Shown here: in pieces, positions 54,915 through 64,000 of the stretch | Layout: every line of letters begins with the position of its first letter | Numbering within the stretch: the stretch's first letter is position 1 | Assembly: GCF_001693775.2 (NCBI RefSeq) | Contig: NZ_MBEW02000004.1 | Location: forward strand, 62,001-126,000 | Direction of reading: 5' to 3' | Origin: Criibacterium bergeronii | GTDB taxonomy: Bacteria > Bacillota > Clostridia > Peptostreptococcales > Filifactoraceae | DNA: 64,000 nt | The notes under the pieces: model-generated | The model's database searches: none | Told to the model about the DNA's origin: nothing | The model's input: only the letters and a program-made list of their open reading frames with translations | Position numbers and translations under genes: made by a program

Positions 54915-57107
54915 ATGGAAAAAAATGATATTTTAATAGATACAAATCAAGAAAAAACTTCAAAGCTTACAAATGGAAAAAGAAAGCTGACTCAAAGATT
55001 AGCATTTAAAATAGCAGCAATCATAAACGTGACCTTGCTAATAGTTTTTCCGTTGATTGCATTTTATAATGCAAGGGTTCTTTACAATGGGGCAGTGGAT
55101 AATGCGGCACTTACAATACAAAAACAAAATGATGCCATAGCAAGGGATATTGAGGCGTACTTTGACCAAGTAGCTGTTGCAGGGATTTCATTAAGAGAGG
55201 CTTTTAATCAACAGCTACAATTGCCTGATGACCAAAAATCTATTAGGACATTGGAGCAAACTTTATTAGCCATAGCTAATTCAAATAAAAATATTCAAGG
55301 CATGGGCATATATATTGACAGAGCAGTTATGAATAACTTAGCAGACCCGTCAGGCTCACCTGAGGCTCAAATGGGAAAAGGACAGTTTGCCATCTATGTG
55401 CAAAACGACTCAGAAGGTGAAGGGCTTGAAAGAGAAATAGGCAGTGTAGAGGGAGCTACAGATTTATGGTATACAGCTTCAATGGAAACAAAAGAGCCGA
55501 TATTTACACAAACATACCTAGATGAGTTTACCAATAAACTTATGACCTCTTATGTAGCACCAATAATAATAGACGGAAATAACGTAGGCTTTAGCTTAGT
55601 CGATGTGGATTTGAGCAGCCTACAAGATAAATTGCTGGCTATTAAAGAAGGCTTTGAAGGCTCAAGGACTATTTTAGCACAAGACGGTACGATACTTGCC
55701 TACGATAATGATGAAAGCCTTATAATGAAAAACGTATTTGATTTAGCACCTAACATGAAGGATATTTATGCTAGAGTAATAGCCGGAGAAACAGTAGAAG
55801 AAAAAATATATTCAGAGTCATTAAAATCAAACGCAATAGATATAATTACACCGATACATATTAAAAATTCAAATCAAATCTGCATTTTGGACTCTACAGG
55901 TAGCCTAAGAGCAATAATATCTTCAGCTAGAAAAGTAACATTAATTTCAGTGCTTGCATATATTTTGACCATGATATTGATTGCCGGAATAACAATATTT
56001 ATCGTTAGAAAGTATATCTCTGCTCCACTTGGAATAATCGAAAAAATAATAAATAAAGTTGCACACTATGACCTAAATCTGAAACAAGACGGCAAAGAGG
56101 CTGACCGTTACTTAAAAAATAAAGACGAAATATCAGGTATAGTAGGCTCACTTTGCATGACAGTAGATAACCTAAAGCAAATAGTGACTGACATTTCTCA
56201 AAATTCACAAACAACAGCAGCAACCTCACAAGAGCTTACAGCAACAGCACAAAACACAGCATCATCGGCTAATGAAGTAGCCAGTGCCGTATCAAACATA
56301 GCACAAGGAGCTACATCTCAGGCACAAGATACACAAAATGCTGCAATAGCAGTAGAAAAAACAAATGAAGAGCTTAATAAAATGATGGATATATTGACAA
56401 AATTATCATCAGCGACAGATGTAATCACTGTAAAAAAAGATGAAGGCACAGTAATAATTAAAGAGCTGGTTGAAATAACAAAACAAAGCTCAGACGCAGC
56501 GGTAGAAGTATCAGACATAGTTTCTCAAACAAGCGTGTCAGCTGAAGAAATATCAAAAGCCAGTGAAATGATACAATCCATATCTGACCAAACAAACCTA
56601 CTAGCACTAAACGCAGCCATAGAGGCAGCAAGAGCAGGTGAGGCAGGTAAAGGCTTTGCAGTAGTAGCAGAGGAAATAAGAAAGCTTGCAGAGCAGTCCG
56701 CAGGATTTACCGAAGATATTAGAAAAACTATTGATAACCTAAAAGCAAAATCTGAAAGAGCAGTAGAAAATATGACAGCAGTAGGGCAAATAGTAAGCAA
56801 GCAGACAGAAAAAATAGGAGAAACAGCTAAAAAGTTTGAAGAAATTGCAAACTCAGTTGACCAAAGCAGGGCTGTTGTGTTGGAATTAAACTCTTCATCG
56901 AAGAAAATCGAAAAAGAAAACAGCACAGTTACCAGCGTAATAGAAAATCTATCCGCAATAGCTCAAGAAAATGCTGCGACAACTCAGCAAGCAAGTGCAT
57001 CAGTAGATACTCAGGTACAGGCTATTTCAGATATGTCCTTAGCAAGTGAAAATTTGGCACAGATTGCAGTAGACTTACAAAATGAGGTTTCCCGTTTTCA
57101 ATTATAA
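54915..57107 (+). CDS. methyl-accepting chemotaxis protein
   Basis: A 730-residue transmembrane chemoreceptor. The first membrane helix is about 30-50. An extracellular dCache-like sensor follows (about 55-335), then a second helix (about 340-362), a HAMP region (about 363-430) and a signalling domain (about 450-730). The signalling hairpin tip [21 protein letters not shown] and [15 protein letters not shown] are intact. AAAGGTG precedes the ATG. No other chemotaxis or flagellar gene is in the window, so it is an orphan receptor gene here. Confidence 0.94.
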   Translation: MEKNDILIDTNQEKTSKLTNGKRKLTQRLAFKIAAIINVTLLIVFPLIAFYNARVLYNGAVDNAALTIQKQNDAIARDIEAYFDQVAVAGISLREAFNQQLQLPDDQKSIRTLEQTLLAIANSNKNIQGMGIYIDRAVMNNLADPSGSPEAQMGKGQFAIYVQNDSEGEGLEREIGSVEGATDLWYTASMETKEPIFTQTYLDEFTNKLMTSYVAPIIIDGNNVGFSLVDVDLSSLQDKLLAIKEGFEGSRTILAQDGTILAYDNDESLIMKNVFDLAPNMKDIYARVIAGETVEEKIYSESLKSNAIDIITPIHIKNSNQICILDSTGSLRAIISSARKVTLISVLAYILTMILIAGITIFIVRKYISAPLGIIEKIINKVAHYDLNLKQDGKEADRYLKNKDEISGIVGSLCMTVDNLKQIVTDISQNSQTTAATSQELTATAQNTASSANEVASAVSNIAQGATSQAQDTQNAAIAVEKTNEELNKMMDILTKLSSATDVITVKKDEGTVIIKELVEITKQSSDAAVEVSDIVSQTSVSAEEISKASEMIQSISDQTNLLALNAAIEAARAGEAGKGFAVVAEEIRKLAEQSAGFTEDIRKTIDNLKAKSERAVENMTAVGQIVSKQTEKIGETAKKFEEIANSVDQSRAVVLELNSSSKKIEKENSTVTSVIENLSAIAQENAATTQQASASVDTQVQAISDMSLASENLAQIAVDLQNEVSRFQL

Positions 57108-57129
57108 AATTATTTAAATAGTAATGAAA

Positions 57130-57158
57130 AAAGTCTGAGATTAAACACCTCAGACTTT
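57130..57158 (+). terminator. hairpin between the chemoreceptor and ECF genes
   Basis: A perfect AAAGTCTGAG / CTCAGACTTT stem with a nine-base loop. The following T run is short (TTAC), so termination may be partial. No riboswitch was recognised. Confidence 0.6.
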
Positions 57159-57186
57159 ACAAATTTAAACAGCAAAGGACTTATCT

Positions 57187-57714
57187 ATGGAAAATAATAA
57201 TACTAGAAAAATGGTTTTAAGTGCAGTTTTTTGTGCATTAGTCTATGTGGCGACTTGGCTTTCAATACCGACACCTCCAATAGGCAATATAAACTTAGGT
57301 GACTGCATAATAATATTGTCTGCAAACATACTTGGCGGGCCATGGGCAGTAGCTGCCAGTGCTATAGGGGCAATGCTTTGTGATTTATCAAGTGGATATG
57401 GAATGTATGCACCTGCTACATTTATAATAAAAGGGTTTATGGTTGTAATAATTTTATCAGTCCAAAAAAATCCTACGAACAAGTTTAAATCTATTTCAAA
57501 TATAGGCTTTATACTATCTGCACTTTGTGCGCAAGCCTTCATGGTGTGCGGATATTATTTGTATGAAAGTGTCTTACTGGGACTTGGCAAAGGAGCATTG
57601 GCAAATATACCGTTTAATGCTATCCAAGGTGGATTAAATATAGTTATTGCTACCTTGGTATATGTATTAGTGCTTAAAAACGTGGCTCACGTCTACAATC
57701 CTTTTGACAAATAA
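57187..57714 (+). CDS. ECF transporter S component
   Basis: A 175-residue membrane protein with five or six helices, of the energy-coupling-factor substrate-binding type (PF07155-like). NTRKMVLSAVFCALVYVATWL starts the first helix. NLGDCIIILSANILGGPWAVAASAIGAMLCDL is the typical glycine- and alanine-rich middle. It needs shared EcfA/EcfT subunits encoded elsewhere. The vitamin or other substrate cannot be told from sequence. Confidence 0.85.
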   Translation: MENNNTRKMVLSAVFCALVYVATWLSIPTPPIGNINLGDCIIILSANILGGPWAVAASAIGAMLCDLSSGYGMYAPATFIIKGFMVVIILSVQKNPTNKFKSISNIGFILSALCAQAFMVCGYYLYESVLLGLGKGALANIPFNAIQGGLNIVIATLVYVLVLKNVAHVYNPFDK

Positions 57715-57719
57715 TTATT

Positions 57720-58601
57720 TCAAAAATTTTTCATAATATTGTAAAGCTCTTCCATTTGCTTTGAAAATACACTTTTTTTATTATAAACAAATGTAAAATC
57801 GTGTCGTATTTTAAAATCTTTTAAGGGCAATTCCACCAATGTACCTTTTTCGATTTCCTCATTAACCGCCGACTTATATAAAAAAGATATTCCGCAATCA
57901 TTTTTTACAAGCTCTACAATCATACGCATATTGTCTACTTGTATCAGATTTGAAAAATCTTTGATTGAAATGTTTTGCATTGATAATAGATTTACCAATA
58001 TGCTTAATGTACCTGAGCCTTCCTCTCTTATTATCAGCCTTTCATCAAGTATATCTATAATCGAATTAATTTTTTTACTAAATTTGTGCTTTGAAGAGCA
58101 TACACCTATATAATCTTCGGATTTTAAAGGATTTATACTATATTTTTTATCATTCAAACATCCTTCGACTATAGCAAAATCTATAATTCCATTATCTAAA
58201 TACTCCAATAAAGTTTTAGTGTTTTTATAGTGTATATTAAAATTGGTGGATTTATTGCCTCTTATATACTCAGTTAGCGATGGGAATACCATATATTCTC
58301 CGATAGTCTTTGTTACTCCAAAGGCTATTTTTGTTTTTTGCTTTTTCGACTCATTTAACATATTTTTTAACTTGATTTCATCATTGCTAACGGTTTTAAA
58401 GGCTGAAAATAATATTTCTCCCGAACTTGTTAAGTGAATATTTTTCTTATCTCTATAAAAAAGCTTTGTATTATAGCAATCTTCTAAATATTTTATGTGC
58501 TGAGATACTGCCGGTTGTGATAGGTTTAGCTTTTCAGACGCTGCTGTAAAATTCATATATTCACAAACTGTCAAAAAAGTATTTATTCTAAAATCTAACA
58601 T
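57720..58601 (-). CDS. LysR family transcriptional regulator
   Basis: A 293-residue regulator with an N-terminal winged helix-turn-helix (MNFTAASEKLNLSQPAVSQHIKYLE) and a periplasmic-binding-like effector domain (about 90-293). The ATG at 58601 is preferred: AAGGAAG precedes it and the protein then begins MLDFRINTFLTV, a normal LysR start. The open frame continues to 58652 without a ribosome site. It is divergent from the YeiH-family gene, the usual YeiE/CysL-like pairing, and probably controls it. Confidence 0.92.
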   Translation of the reverse strand: MLDFRINTFLTVCEYMNFTAASEKLNLSQPAVSQHIKYLEDCYNTKLFYRDKKNIHLTSSGEILFSAFKTVSNDEIKLKNMLNESKKQKTKIAFGVTKTIGEYMVFPSLTEYIRGNKSTNFNIHYKNTKTLLEYLDNGIIDFAIVEGCLNDKKYSINPLKSEDYIGVCSSKHKFSKKINSIIDILDERLIIREEGSGTLSILVNLLSMQNISIKDFSNLIQVDNMRMIVELVKNDCGISFLYKSAVNEEIEKGTLVELPLKDFKIRHDFTFVYNKKSVFSKQMEELYNIMKNF

Positions 58602-58753
58602 CACTGCTTCCTTATTATATATTTTTATATGTGAATTTGTGTCTATTATCATAACAAATTTTTATGTATACATCAATAATTATAATTTTATTTTATGTTA
58701 CATAGATGGTATAATACATAAATCGTAATTAAAAATATTAAACGGAGGCTAGA

Positions 58754-59785
58754 ATGTCATTTATTAACAAAAATTATAGAGGAATTATTTTATGTATTTT
58801 ATTATCAATACCTTGTGATATCTTGGGTAAAAAATTTCCTGTTATAGGCGGTCCTGTTATCGCTATATTATTTGGTATGATTTTAAATACATTTATAAAA
58901 AACAAAGCACCTTTTGAATGTGGTATAAAATTTACTTCAAAAAAAATTCTGCAATACGCTGTCATACTTTTAGGGTTTGGTATGAATTTGAATGTAGTTA
59001 TGAATACCGGTAAGCAATCATTACCTATAATTTTACTTACTATTTCAATATCTCTTATCATAGCATTATTTGCAAATAAATTTTTAAACATTAAATCAAA
59101 TATTGCAACTTTAATCGGTGTAGGTTCTGCGATATGTGGTGGCTCTGCGATTGCTGCAACAGCACCTGTTATTGATGCGGACGAGGAAGAGGTAGCCGGA
59201 GCGATTTCAGTTATTTTCTTTTTTAATGTTTTAGCTGCTTTACTATTTCCAAGCTTAGGAGCTTTTTTAGGCTTTGATACAACATCAGGTGAGGCATTTG
59301 GGATTTTTGCAGGCACTGCCGTAAACGATACTTCTTCTGTAACTGCAGCAGCCTCTACATGGGACGCAATATATAATTTAGGAAGTCAGACACTTGATAA
59401 GGCTGTAACTGTAAAATTGACAAGGACTTTAGCTATTATACCGATTACGTTGGCTTTGGCTTACTTAAAGACAAAGCAATCAAAAATAAATGAAGATGGT
59501 AATTTTTCAATAAAAAAGATTTTTCCGTTTTTTATCTTGTTTTTTGTATTGGCAAGCATTGTTACGACCGTAGCTATAGACATGGGCGTATCCATAGCTG
59601 CGTTTAAGCCTTTCAAAGAATTATCGAAGTTTTTTATCATAATGGCTATGGTGGCTATAGGTCTTAATACAAATATAGTAAAACTTGTTAAAAATGGCGG
59701 TAAGTCCATTATGCTTGGTATGACTTGCTGGATTGGTATAACTATAACTACTTTGATAATGCAGCATTTACTTGGAATATGGTAA
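58754..59785 (+). CDS. YeiH family putative sulfate/sulfite exporter
   Basis: A 343-residue membrane protein of the conserved YeiH (PF03601) family, with about nine or ten helices. It contains [57 protein letters not shown] and [18 protein letters not shown]. Members are thought to export sulfate or related anions, but evidence is indirect. The LysR gene upstream in the opposite direction is the expected partner. GGAGG precedes the ATG. Confidence 0.92.
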   Translation: MSFINKNYRGIILCILLSIPCDILGKKFPVIGGPVIAILFGMILNTFIKNKAPFECGIKFTSKKILQYAVILLGFGMNLNVVMNTGKQSLPIILLTISISLIIALFANKFLNIKSNIATLIGVGSAICGGSAIAATAPVIDADEEEVAGAISVIFFFNVLAALLFPSLGAFLGFDTTSGEAFGIFAGTAVNDTSSVTAAASTWDAIYNLGSQTLDKAVTVKLTRTLAIIPITLALAYLKTKQSKINEDGNFSIKKIFPFFILFFVLASIVTTVAIDMGVSIAAFKPFKELSKFFIIMAMVAIGLNTNIVKLVKNGGKSIMLGMTCWIGITITTLIMQHLLGIW

Positions 59786-59903
59786 TACCTAATAATACTA
59801 TGGAATAAGTATCAATATATTTATTTGGTATTGATTTTTACAGCTCTATAGTTATAAATTACCTTAGTCGAACAATTTTTGATTTTATTAGAATACTGTC
59901 ACA

Positions 59904-59932
59904 AAAAAATAGAGCCGGCGGCTCTATTTTTA
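59904..59932. terminator. bidirectional terminator between yeiH and the GH3 gene
   Basis: AAAAATAGAGCC and GGCTCTATTTTT with a three-base GGC loop; A and T runs on both sides. Confidence 0.92.
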
Positions 59933-59943
59933 ATTGCATAATT

Positions 59944-61716
59944 TTATATAAAAGTATCATCAAATCCGCAGTATGCGTCTACAGGTGATACTCCTTTGAA
60001 TTGTGATTTTCCTTCCAATTTTTCCATTAAGGACTCAAGAGTTTCCTTTTTGCCGTCATAACAGTTGATGTATGTTTTAACTTGTGGTACGTCTGCTAGG
60101 TGATATGGAGATTGTACTGAAACAAATATCGTAGGTATTTCGTTGATATAAAACGGTATATCGGGTGTGCCCTTGCTTGCCGGCCATACTATTCTTTGGT
60201 CTGTACCGGGATTTACATTTGCTATATTGATTATAAGGTCATAGTTGTCTGTAAGCTCAGATATTGGTCTTTTTTGTGCATATACGTTTCTGATTGCCTC
60301 TAGCATTTCTTCTTCAGGTAATTTCATAGCTTTTTGTGCAGGAGATTCGTAGATGGATACGTCAAAGCCTCTTTGTTTCATTATATTTTGGAATTTGTCT
60401 ATTGCTTTTTCATCTTTACCGGCTACTACTTTGCCAAATCCGCCTTCAACGCCTTTTACTTCTACTAGCAATACTCTTTTATATTTTTCAGGTGTGATTG
60501 GGAAGATATCTTCTTTGCTTTTAACTAATGTAATGGCTTTATCGGCTACTTCTTTGAATATCGCCACGTTTTCAGGTAAGCCTATCTGTTTTAAGGCATC
60601 TTCTTTTGGCATCAAGAATTTTTCTTTGTCATTTATTTTGTGTAAGCCTAGCTTAGCTTTTATCCCAAGTGTTCTTGTTATAGCCTCATTCAATCTTTTT
60701 TCTGAAAGTATTCCGTTTTTATATCCATCCATCATGTAGCCGAAATCTTCGTCAGGATCATTGAAGAATAAAAACAAGTCGCAGCCTGCCTCTATAGATG
60801 TAGGTAGTGCTAGACTTCTTTTCATAGCGGCTGTCATACCTACCATGTGAGAGGCATCGGTCACTACTAAGCCGTTAAAGCCGAGTTTACCTCTTAGTAA
60901 ATCTGTAATAAGTTCTTTAGACAAAGTAGCAGGTAGTGCATTTTCTCTTGGGTCTTTGTCAGGGTTGAAATATTTTTCATAAGCCGGCATCTGTATATGT
61001 CCTGCCATGATTGCACCTAGTCCGTTGTCTATCAAGCCTTTATATACTTTTCCGTAAGTTTTATCCCAATCATGTGTGGAAAGTGTGTTTGAGCTAAATG
61101 ATAGATGCTGGTCTCTTTCGTCTATGCCGTCACCCGGGAAGTGTTTTGCTGTTGCAATTATATTTTTTTCTTGCAGTCCTCTCATGTATTCAAGTGACAT
61201 TTCAAGCACCTTGTCAGGGTCACTGCTAAATGACCTTCTGGAAATTATTGGATTTCTCCAATTGCTCATGATGTCGACTATTGGAGCAAATGCCCAGTTA
61301 CAGCCTATTGCTGTAGCCTCTACTCCTGATACTCTGCCCATTTCATAGGAATATTTTTTGTCATTTGTAGCTGCGATTTTTACTTCAACACCTATTTCTG
61401 TACCATCTATGCAAGCTCCATTACCTCCTGCCTCTGTATTGGTTGCGATTAATACTGGCACTTTGCTGTATTTTTGCAAATAATAGTTTTGGTCATATAC
61501 TTCACTAGCTGTTGATGGGTTGTATCTCACTCCTGCTATGTGATATCTTTGTACCATATCTTTTAGGTATTCTTCGTCTTTTGATGAACCCATGTTTATG
61601 AATAGTTGTCCGATTTTTTCTTCTAAGCTCATGCTGTCAATGGTGTCTTGCACCCATTTTATGTCATCTTCGTTTAGATTAAAAGGTTTTTTTGTTAAAT
61701 CTACGTTATTTACCAT
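59944..61716 (-). CDS. glycoside hydrolase family 3 beta-N-acetylhexosaminidase, NagZ-like
   Basis: A 590-residue GH3 enzyme. The N-terminal catalytic barrel (about 20-350) has KHFPGDGIDERDQH, the NagZ-type loop with an Asp/His pair, and the nucleophile Asp in VVTDASHM. A C-terminal GH3_C-like domain (about 380-590) follows. No signal peptide is visible, so the substrate is probably imported. The ATG at 61716 is chosen because GGAGG lies before it; an upstream start at 61731 precedes that site. It is downstream of the HAD gene on the same strand, 39 bases apart, and probably co-transcribed. A role in GlcNAc release from muropeptides is inferred from the motif. Confidence 0.88.
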   Translation of the reverse strand: MVNNVDLTKKPFNLNEDDIKWVQDTIDSMSLEEKIGQLFINMGSSKDEEYLKDMVQRYHIAGVRYNPSTASEVYDQNYYLQKYSKVPVLIATNTEAGGNGACIDGTEIGVEVKIAATNDKKYSYEMGRVSGVEATAIGCNWAFAPIVDIMSNWRNPIISRRSFSSDPDKVLEMSLEYMRGLQEKNIIATAKHFPGDGIDERDQHLSFSSNTLSTHDWDKTYGKVYKGLIDNGLGAIMAGHIQMPAYEKYFNPDKDPRENALPATLSKELITDLLRGKLGFNGLVVTDASHMVGMTAAMKRSLALPTSIEAGCDLFLFFNDPDEDFGYMMDGYKNGILSEKRLNEAITRTLGIKAKLGLHKINDKEKFLMPKEDALKQIGLPENVAIFKEVADKAITLVKSKEDIFPITPEKYKRVLLVEVKGVEGGFGKVVAGKDEKAIDKFQNIMKQRGFDVSIYESPAQKAMKLPEEEMLEAIRNVYAQKRPISELTDNYDLIINIANVNPGTDQRIVWPASKGTPDIPFYINEIPTIFVSVQSPYHLADVPQVKTYINCYDGKKETLESLMEKLEGKSQFKGVSPVDAYCGFDDTFI

Positions 61717-61755
61717 CTTATACCTCCGCATTATAATTATTTAATAGATACAATT

Positions 61756-62565
61756 TTACTGTAGTGAGTTATGAAATTCATCAAGCAATTTATTTTGGTA
61801 ATCTTGGTCAAATTTTCCGTCTAATAGGTCGTCAAATACTATTTCTCTTAATTTTTTCCAAGACTCATTTTCTTTTTTTGTTATTATCGGATAAAATTTT
61901 ACTCCATTTTTAAATGCAGCCTTTTCATCACCTGGAGCATCTCCAACCATTAATATGTTTTCTTTTTTGTAGCCTTCTTCTATTACTTTTGATATTGCAA
62001 ACTCTTTTGTGCCTTCTTCTTGTCCAAATACTTCACAGGTGTATTTTAATAGTCCGTGTCTTTCCCATTCACTACTTATTGCACCCAAATTTGCGGAGGA
62101 AACCACAATTATGTCAGCCTTGTCTACAAATTTTTCAAAAGTGGGCAATACTTCATCAAATGGCTTGTCTTTACCGGTTAGCTGCTCATGTATGCCATCA
62201 TTGACAGCTTTTGACCATTCTATGGCTTTTTTTATGCCTTTATCCGGAGCTTTTTCGTACTGCTTTTCTAGTGCAGCTGCTGAAAGTACAGGTGAGTTGT
62301 CTACAAATTCATTAAATGCTCTAGTGTCAACTATATTCTCTCCATTTTTAATTGCATTTTCAAGAGCCATTTTAAGCCCTTTAAATCTGTTTATACCTCT
62401 AGTTTTTGAGTAAAGATTGACTTTATCCCAATGCTCTAAAAATTTCTTTGTATTTTTAATGTCGAAATAATCAGCTGCTAGTGGTCCAAAAAACAGCTCA
62501 TGTTTTACTGTCATTGTGTCCATAGCACAACCATCTGAGTCAACACAGATAACATAATTTTTCAA
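61756..62565 (-). CDS. HAD-superfamily hydrolase
   Basis: A 269-residue phosphatase-type protein of the HAD superfamily. The N-terminal DSDGCAMDTM carries the nucleophile Asp and second Asp of motif I. VSSAN (motif II Ser) and VGDAPGDEKAA (motif IV acids) follow. A helical cap of about 110 residues lies between motifs I and II. It precedes the GH3 gene in a two-gene unit; a sugar phosphate is a plausible substrate. GGAGG precedes the start. Confidence 0.85.
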   Translation of the reverse strand: MKNYVICVDSDGCAMDTMTVKHELFFGPLAADYFDIKNTKKFLEHWDKVNLYSKTRGINRFKGLKMALENAIKNGENIVDTRAFNEFVDNSPVLSAAALEKQYEKAPDKGIKKAIEWSKAVNDGIHEQLTGKDKPFDEVLPTFEKFVDKADIIVVSSANLGAISSEWERHGLLKYTCEVFGQEEGTKEFAISKVIEEGYKKENILMVGDAPGDEKAAFKNGVKFYPIITKKENESWKKLREIVFDDLLDGKFDQDYQNKLLDEFHNSLQ

Positions 62566-62663
62566 ATTTGTACCTCCGGTTTACATAAAATTATAGTTTG
62601 ACAAATATCGCATATATATTTATATTTAACTTAATCTAACTTTTTTATTTAAAGGTGTATGAT

Positions 62664-63887
62664 ATGAATTCAGTTTTATTGATAGAGTCGATGTTTAAAT
62701 GTCACCTAGACCTAGATATCCATTTTTTGAAAACTCCTGATGACAATGTTGTAATCGACAGGGGGTTTAGAGAGGCAGTCTTTTCTAAAAATAAAGATTT
62801 CGTTAAGAGTAATTTTAGCGAATTGTTTCGATTTTTAGAGTATAAAAACCTGCACATAATGGAAGACAACTATAAACTTCAGTATATGTTTTTTAAAATC
62901 AAGCAGGCATCATGTGACTGCTATGTAGCTATTGGCCCATACTTGGGGCAATATATTTCGCAAGAGGATATTAAAAAGATTTCAAGAATTAACAGTATAC
63001 CAAGCAAGGCTTTTGATTATCTGAAAAATTTTTATGGCAGTCTGCCTGTCATGATGGAAACAAAGGTAATTCAATCAGCGTCAAACCTGATTAAACACTA
63101 TTTTGAAGACGAGGGTGACTATAGCCTGCAATATATCTCAGCTTTCCCAAGTGAAAGGGAAAATTTTTTGGATGAGCTTGACGCTGAGGAGTCACAAGCT
63201 GCTATTGATAGTATTGAAAAGAGATACTATAATGAAAATCTTTTATTAAGAGATATTGAAAGAGGAGATTTTAAAAATGCGTCTGAGTCCTTGGCAAAGC
63301 TAATGTCTATTTTGCCAAATTCTGAATATTTAGACGACTACGAAAAGTTCAAGACCAGCATGACTATTTCTAACGTTTTGCTAAGAAAAAGTGTCGAAAA
63401 AGTTGGTGTGCATCCGTATTATATTGATAAAATCTCAAGAATGTTTGCAGAAAAAATCCAATCCTCAAAAACTAAAAATGACTTAAAAAATTTAGGTTTT
63501 GAAATGACTAAGAGTTATTGTGACATTGTAAACAGTTTTAGAATTAACTCAGCATATTCTCCTGTAATAAAAAATGCAATAAGATGTATTAATACAAATA
63601 TTAACAAGCGGATTTCGCTTTCTGACATATCTGAGCTTTTAAATATCAACAAAAACTATCTTTCCTCACTTTTTAAAAAAGAAACCGGCATGACTGTCAC
63701 AGAGTATTCCCTACGAAAAAAGATGGATATGGCAAAGGAGCTGATAGATACTACGAATCTACTGATATCTGATATCGCCATACTTGTGGGTGTCGATGAT
63801 GTCAGCTATTTTACTAAGTTGTATAAAAAAGTTTTTAATACAACCCCATCAAATTATAAGGCATCAATGAAAGACAGCCTTAAATGA
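62664..63887 (+). CDS. AraC family regulator divergent from the HAD/GH3 unit
   Basis: A 407-residue regulator. The N-terminal 295 residues do not match a domain I can name; they contain CDCYVAIGPYLGQYIS and a mostly helical middle. The C-terminus (about 305-407) is an AraC domain: ISLSDISELLNINKNYLSSLFKKETGMT and then ISDIAILVGVDDVSYFTKLYKKVFNTTPSNY. The ATG at 62664 is preferred over the GTG at 62655, which lies inside the AAAGGTG ribosome site. Its divergence from the hexosaminidase/HAD genes suggests it controls them. Confidence 0.9.
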   Translation: MNSVLLIESMFKCHLDLDIHFLKTPDDNVVIDRGFREAVFSKNKDFVKSNFSELFRFLEYKNLHIMEDNYKLQYMFFKIKQASCDCYVAIGPYLGQYISQEDIKKISRINSIPSKAFDYLKNFYGSLPVMMETKVIQSASNLIKHYFEDEGDYSLQYISAFPSERENFLDELDAEESQAAIDSIEKRYYNENLLLRDIERGDFKNASESLAKLMSILPNSEYLDDYEKFKTSMTISNVLLRKSVEKVGVHPYYIDKISRMFAEKIQSSKTKNDLKNLGFEMTKSYCDIVNSFRINSAYSPVIKNAIRCINTNINKRISLSDISELLNINKNYLSSLFKKETGMTVTEYSLRKKMDMAKELIDTTNLLISDIAILVGVDDVSYFTKLYKKVFNTTPSNYKASMKDSLK

Positions 63888-64000
63888 TTAACTATATTTA
63901 TTATAAAATAAGATGGTATTTCACGTTAGAAATAATTTCAGTATTAATGGTAGAATTTTAACTTTAGAAGGCTATATTTTTATTTTATAGCTTAATGAAG

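Noticed and set aside
57108-57186. Riboswitch upstream of the ECF S component
   Set aside because: Only a simple 10-bp hairpin is visible; no conserved riboswitch core was recognised.

Overview
The window reads as chromosomal DNA from a low-GC, strictly anaerobic, amino-acid-fermenting member of the Clostridia. Codons are AT-rich, Shine-Dalgarno sites are strong and TTG starts are frequent. A biotin-dependent, Na+-pumping glutaconyl-CoA decarboxylase, an arginine deiminase operon, rubrerythrin and several Cu_amine_oxidN1 surface proteins together suggest a Peptostreptococcaceae or Peptoniphilaceae-like anaerobe. The genus is inference. No phage, transposon, rRNA or CRISPR array was found.

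Layout. 1-4945: RND efflux pump (adaptor cut by the window edge) and WalJ-like hydrolase. 5023-17416: mostly cell-envelope genes (LCP ligase, Cu_amine_oxidN1 protein, VanW protein, NamZ muramidase, amidase), with sbcD, rubrerythrin, nth and mnmE between them. 17543-23514: gcdD-gcdC-gcdB-gctA-gctB-gcdA, the sodium-pumping branch of glutamate fermentation. 23627-27709: nanE and a PTS locus with a RAT antiterminator site and its own PRD antiterminator. 27804-28337: remains of a flavin disulfide oxidoreductase. 28555-28847: two tRNA-Ser genes. 29061-33942: small membrane protein, yajC-secDF, and a ParA/ParB-like pair. 34024-37876: glgC-glgD-glgA. 37995-41018: surface protein, LacI regulator and a probable 6S RNA. 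41331-47886: tandem-domain AraC regulator and arcA-arcB-arcC plus a YfcC-type carrier. 48043-57158: C69 dipeptidase, acyltransferase, MscL, rhodanese lipoprotein, HerA-like ATPase, YihY protein and a chemoreceptor. 57187-63887: ECF S component, LysR/YeiH pair, and GH3 hexosaminidase plus HAD hydrolase divergent from an AraC-type regulator.

How the genes fit together. Energy comes from glutamate (CoA transfer, then decarboxylation coupled to Na+ export) and from arginine (ATP from carbamoyl phosphate); secreted peptidase may feed both. NamZ, the amidase, the NagZ-like GH3 enzyme, NanE and the amino-sugar-type PTS form a plausible wall-turnover and amino-sugar salvage set, though they are not one operon. 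Glycogen genes provide carbon storage. Both energy operons carry strong intercistronic stem-loops without U tracts, which could set different transcript levels for successive genes.

Most noteworthy: the RAT/antiterminator switch, the probable 6S RNA with a second hairpin beside it, the AraC protein with two complete DNA-binding domains, the orphan ParAB-like pair, the decayed oxidoreductase, and an unexplained 88-bp structured element beside namZ.
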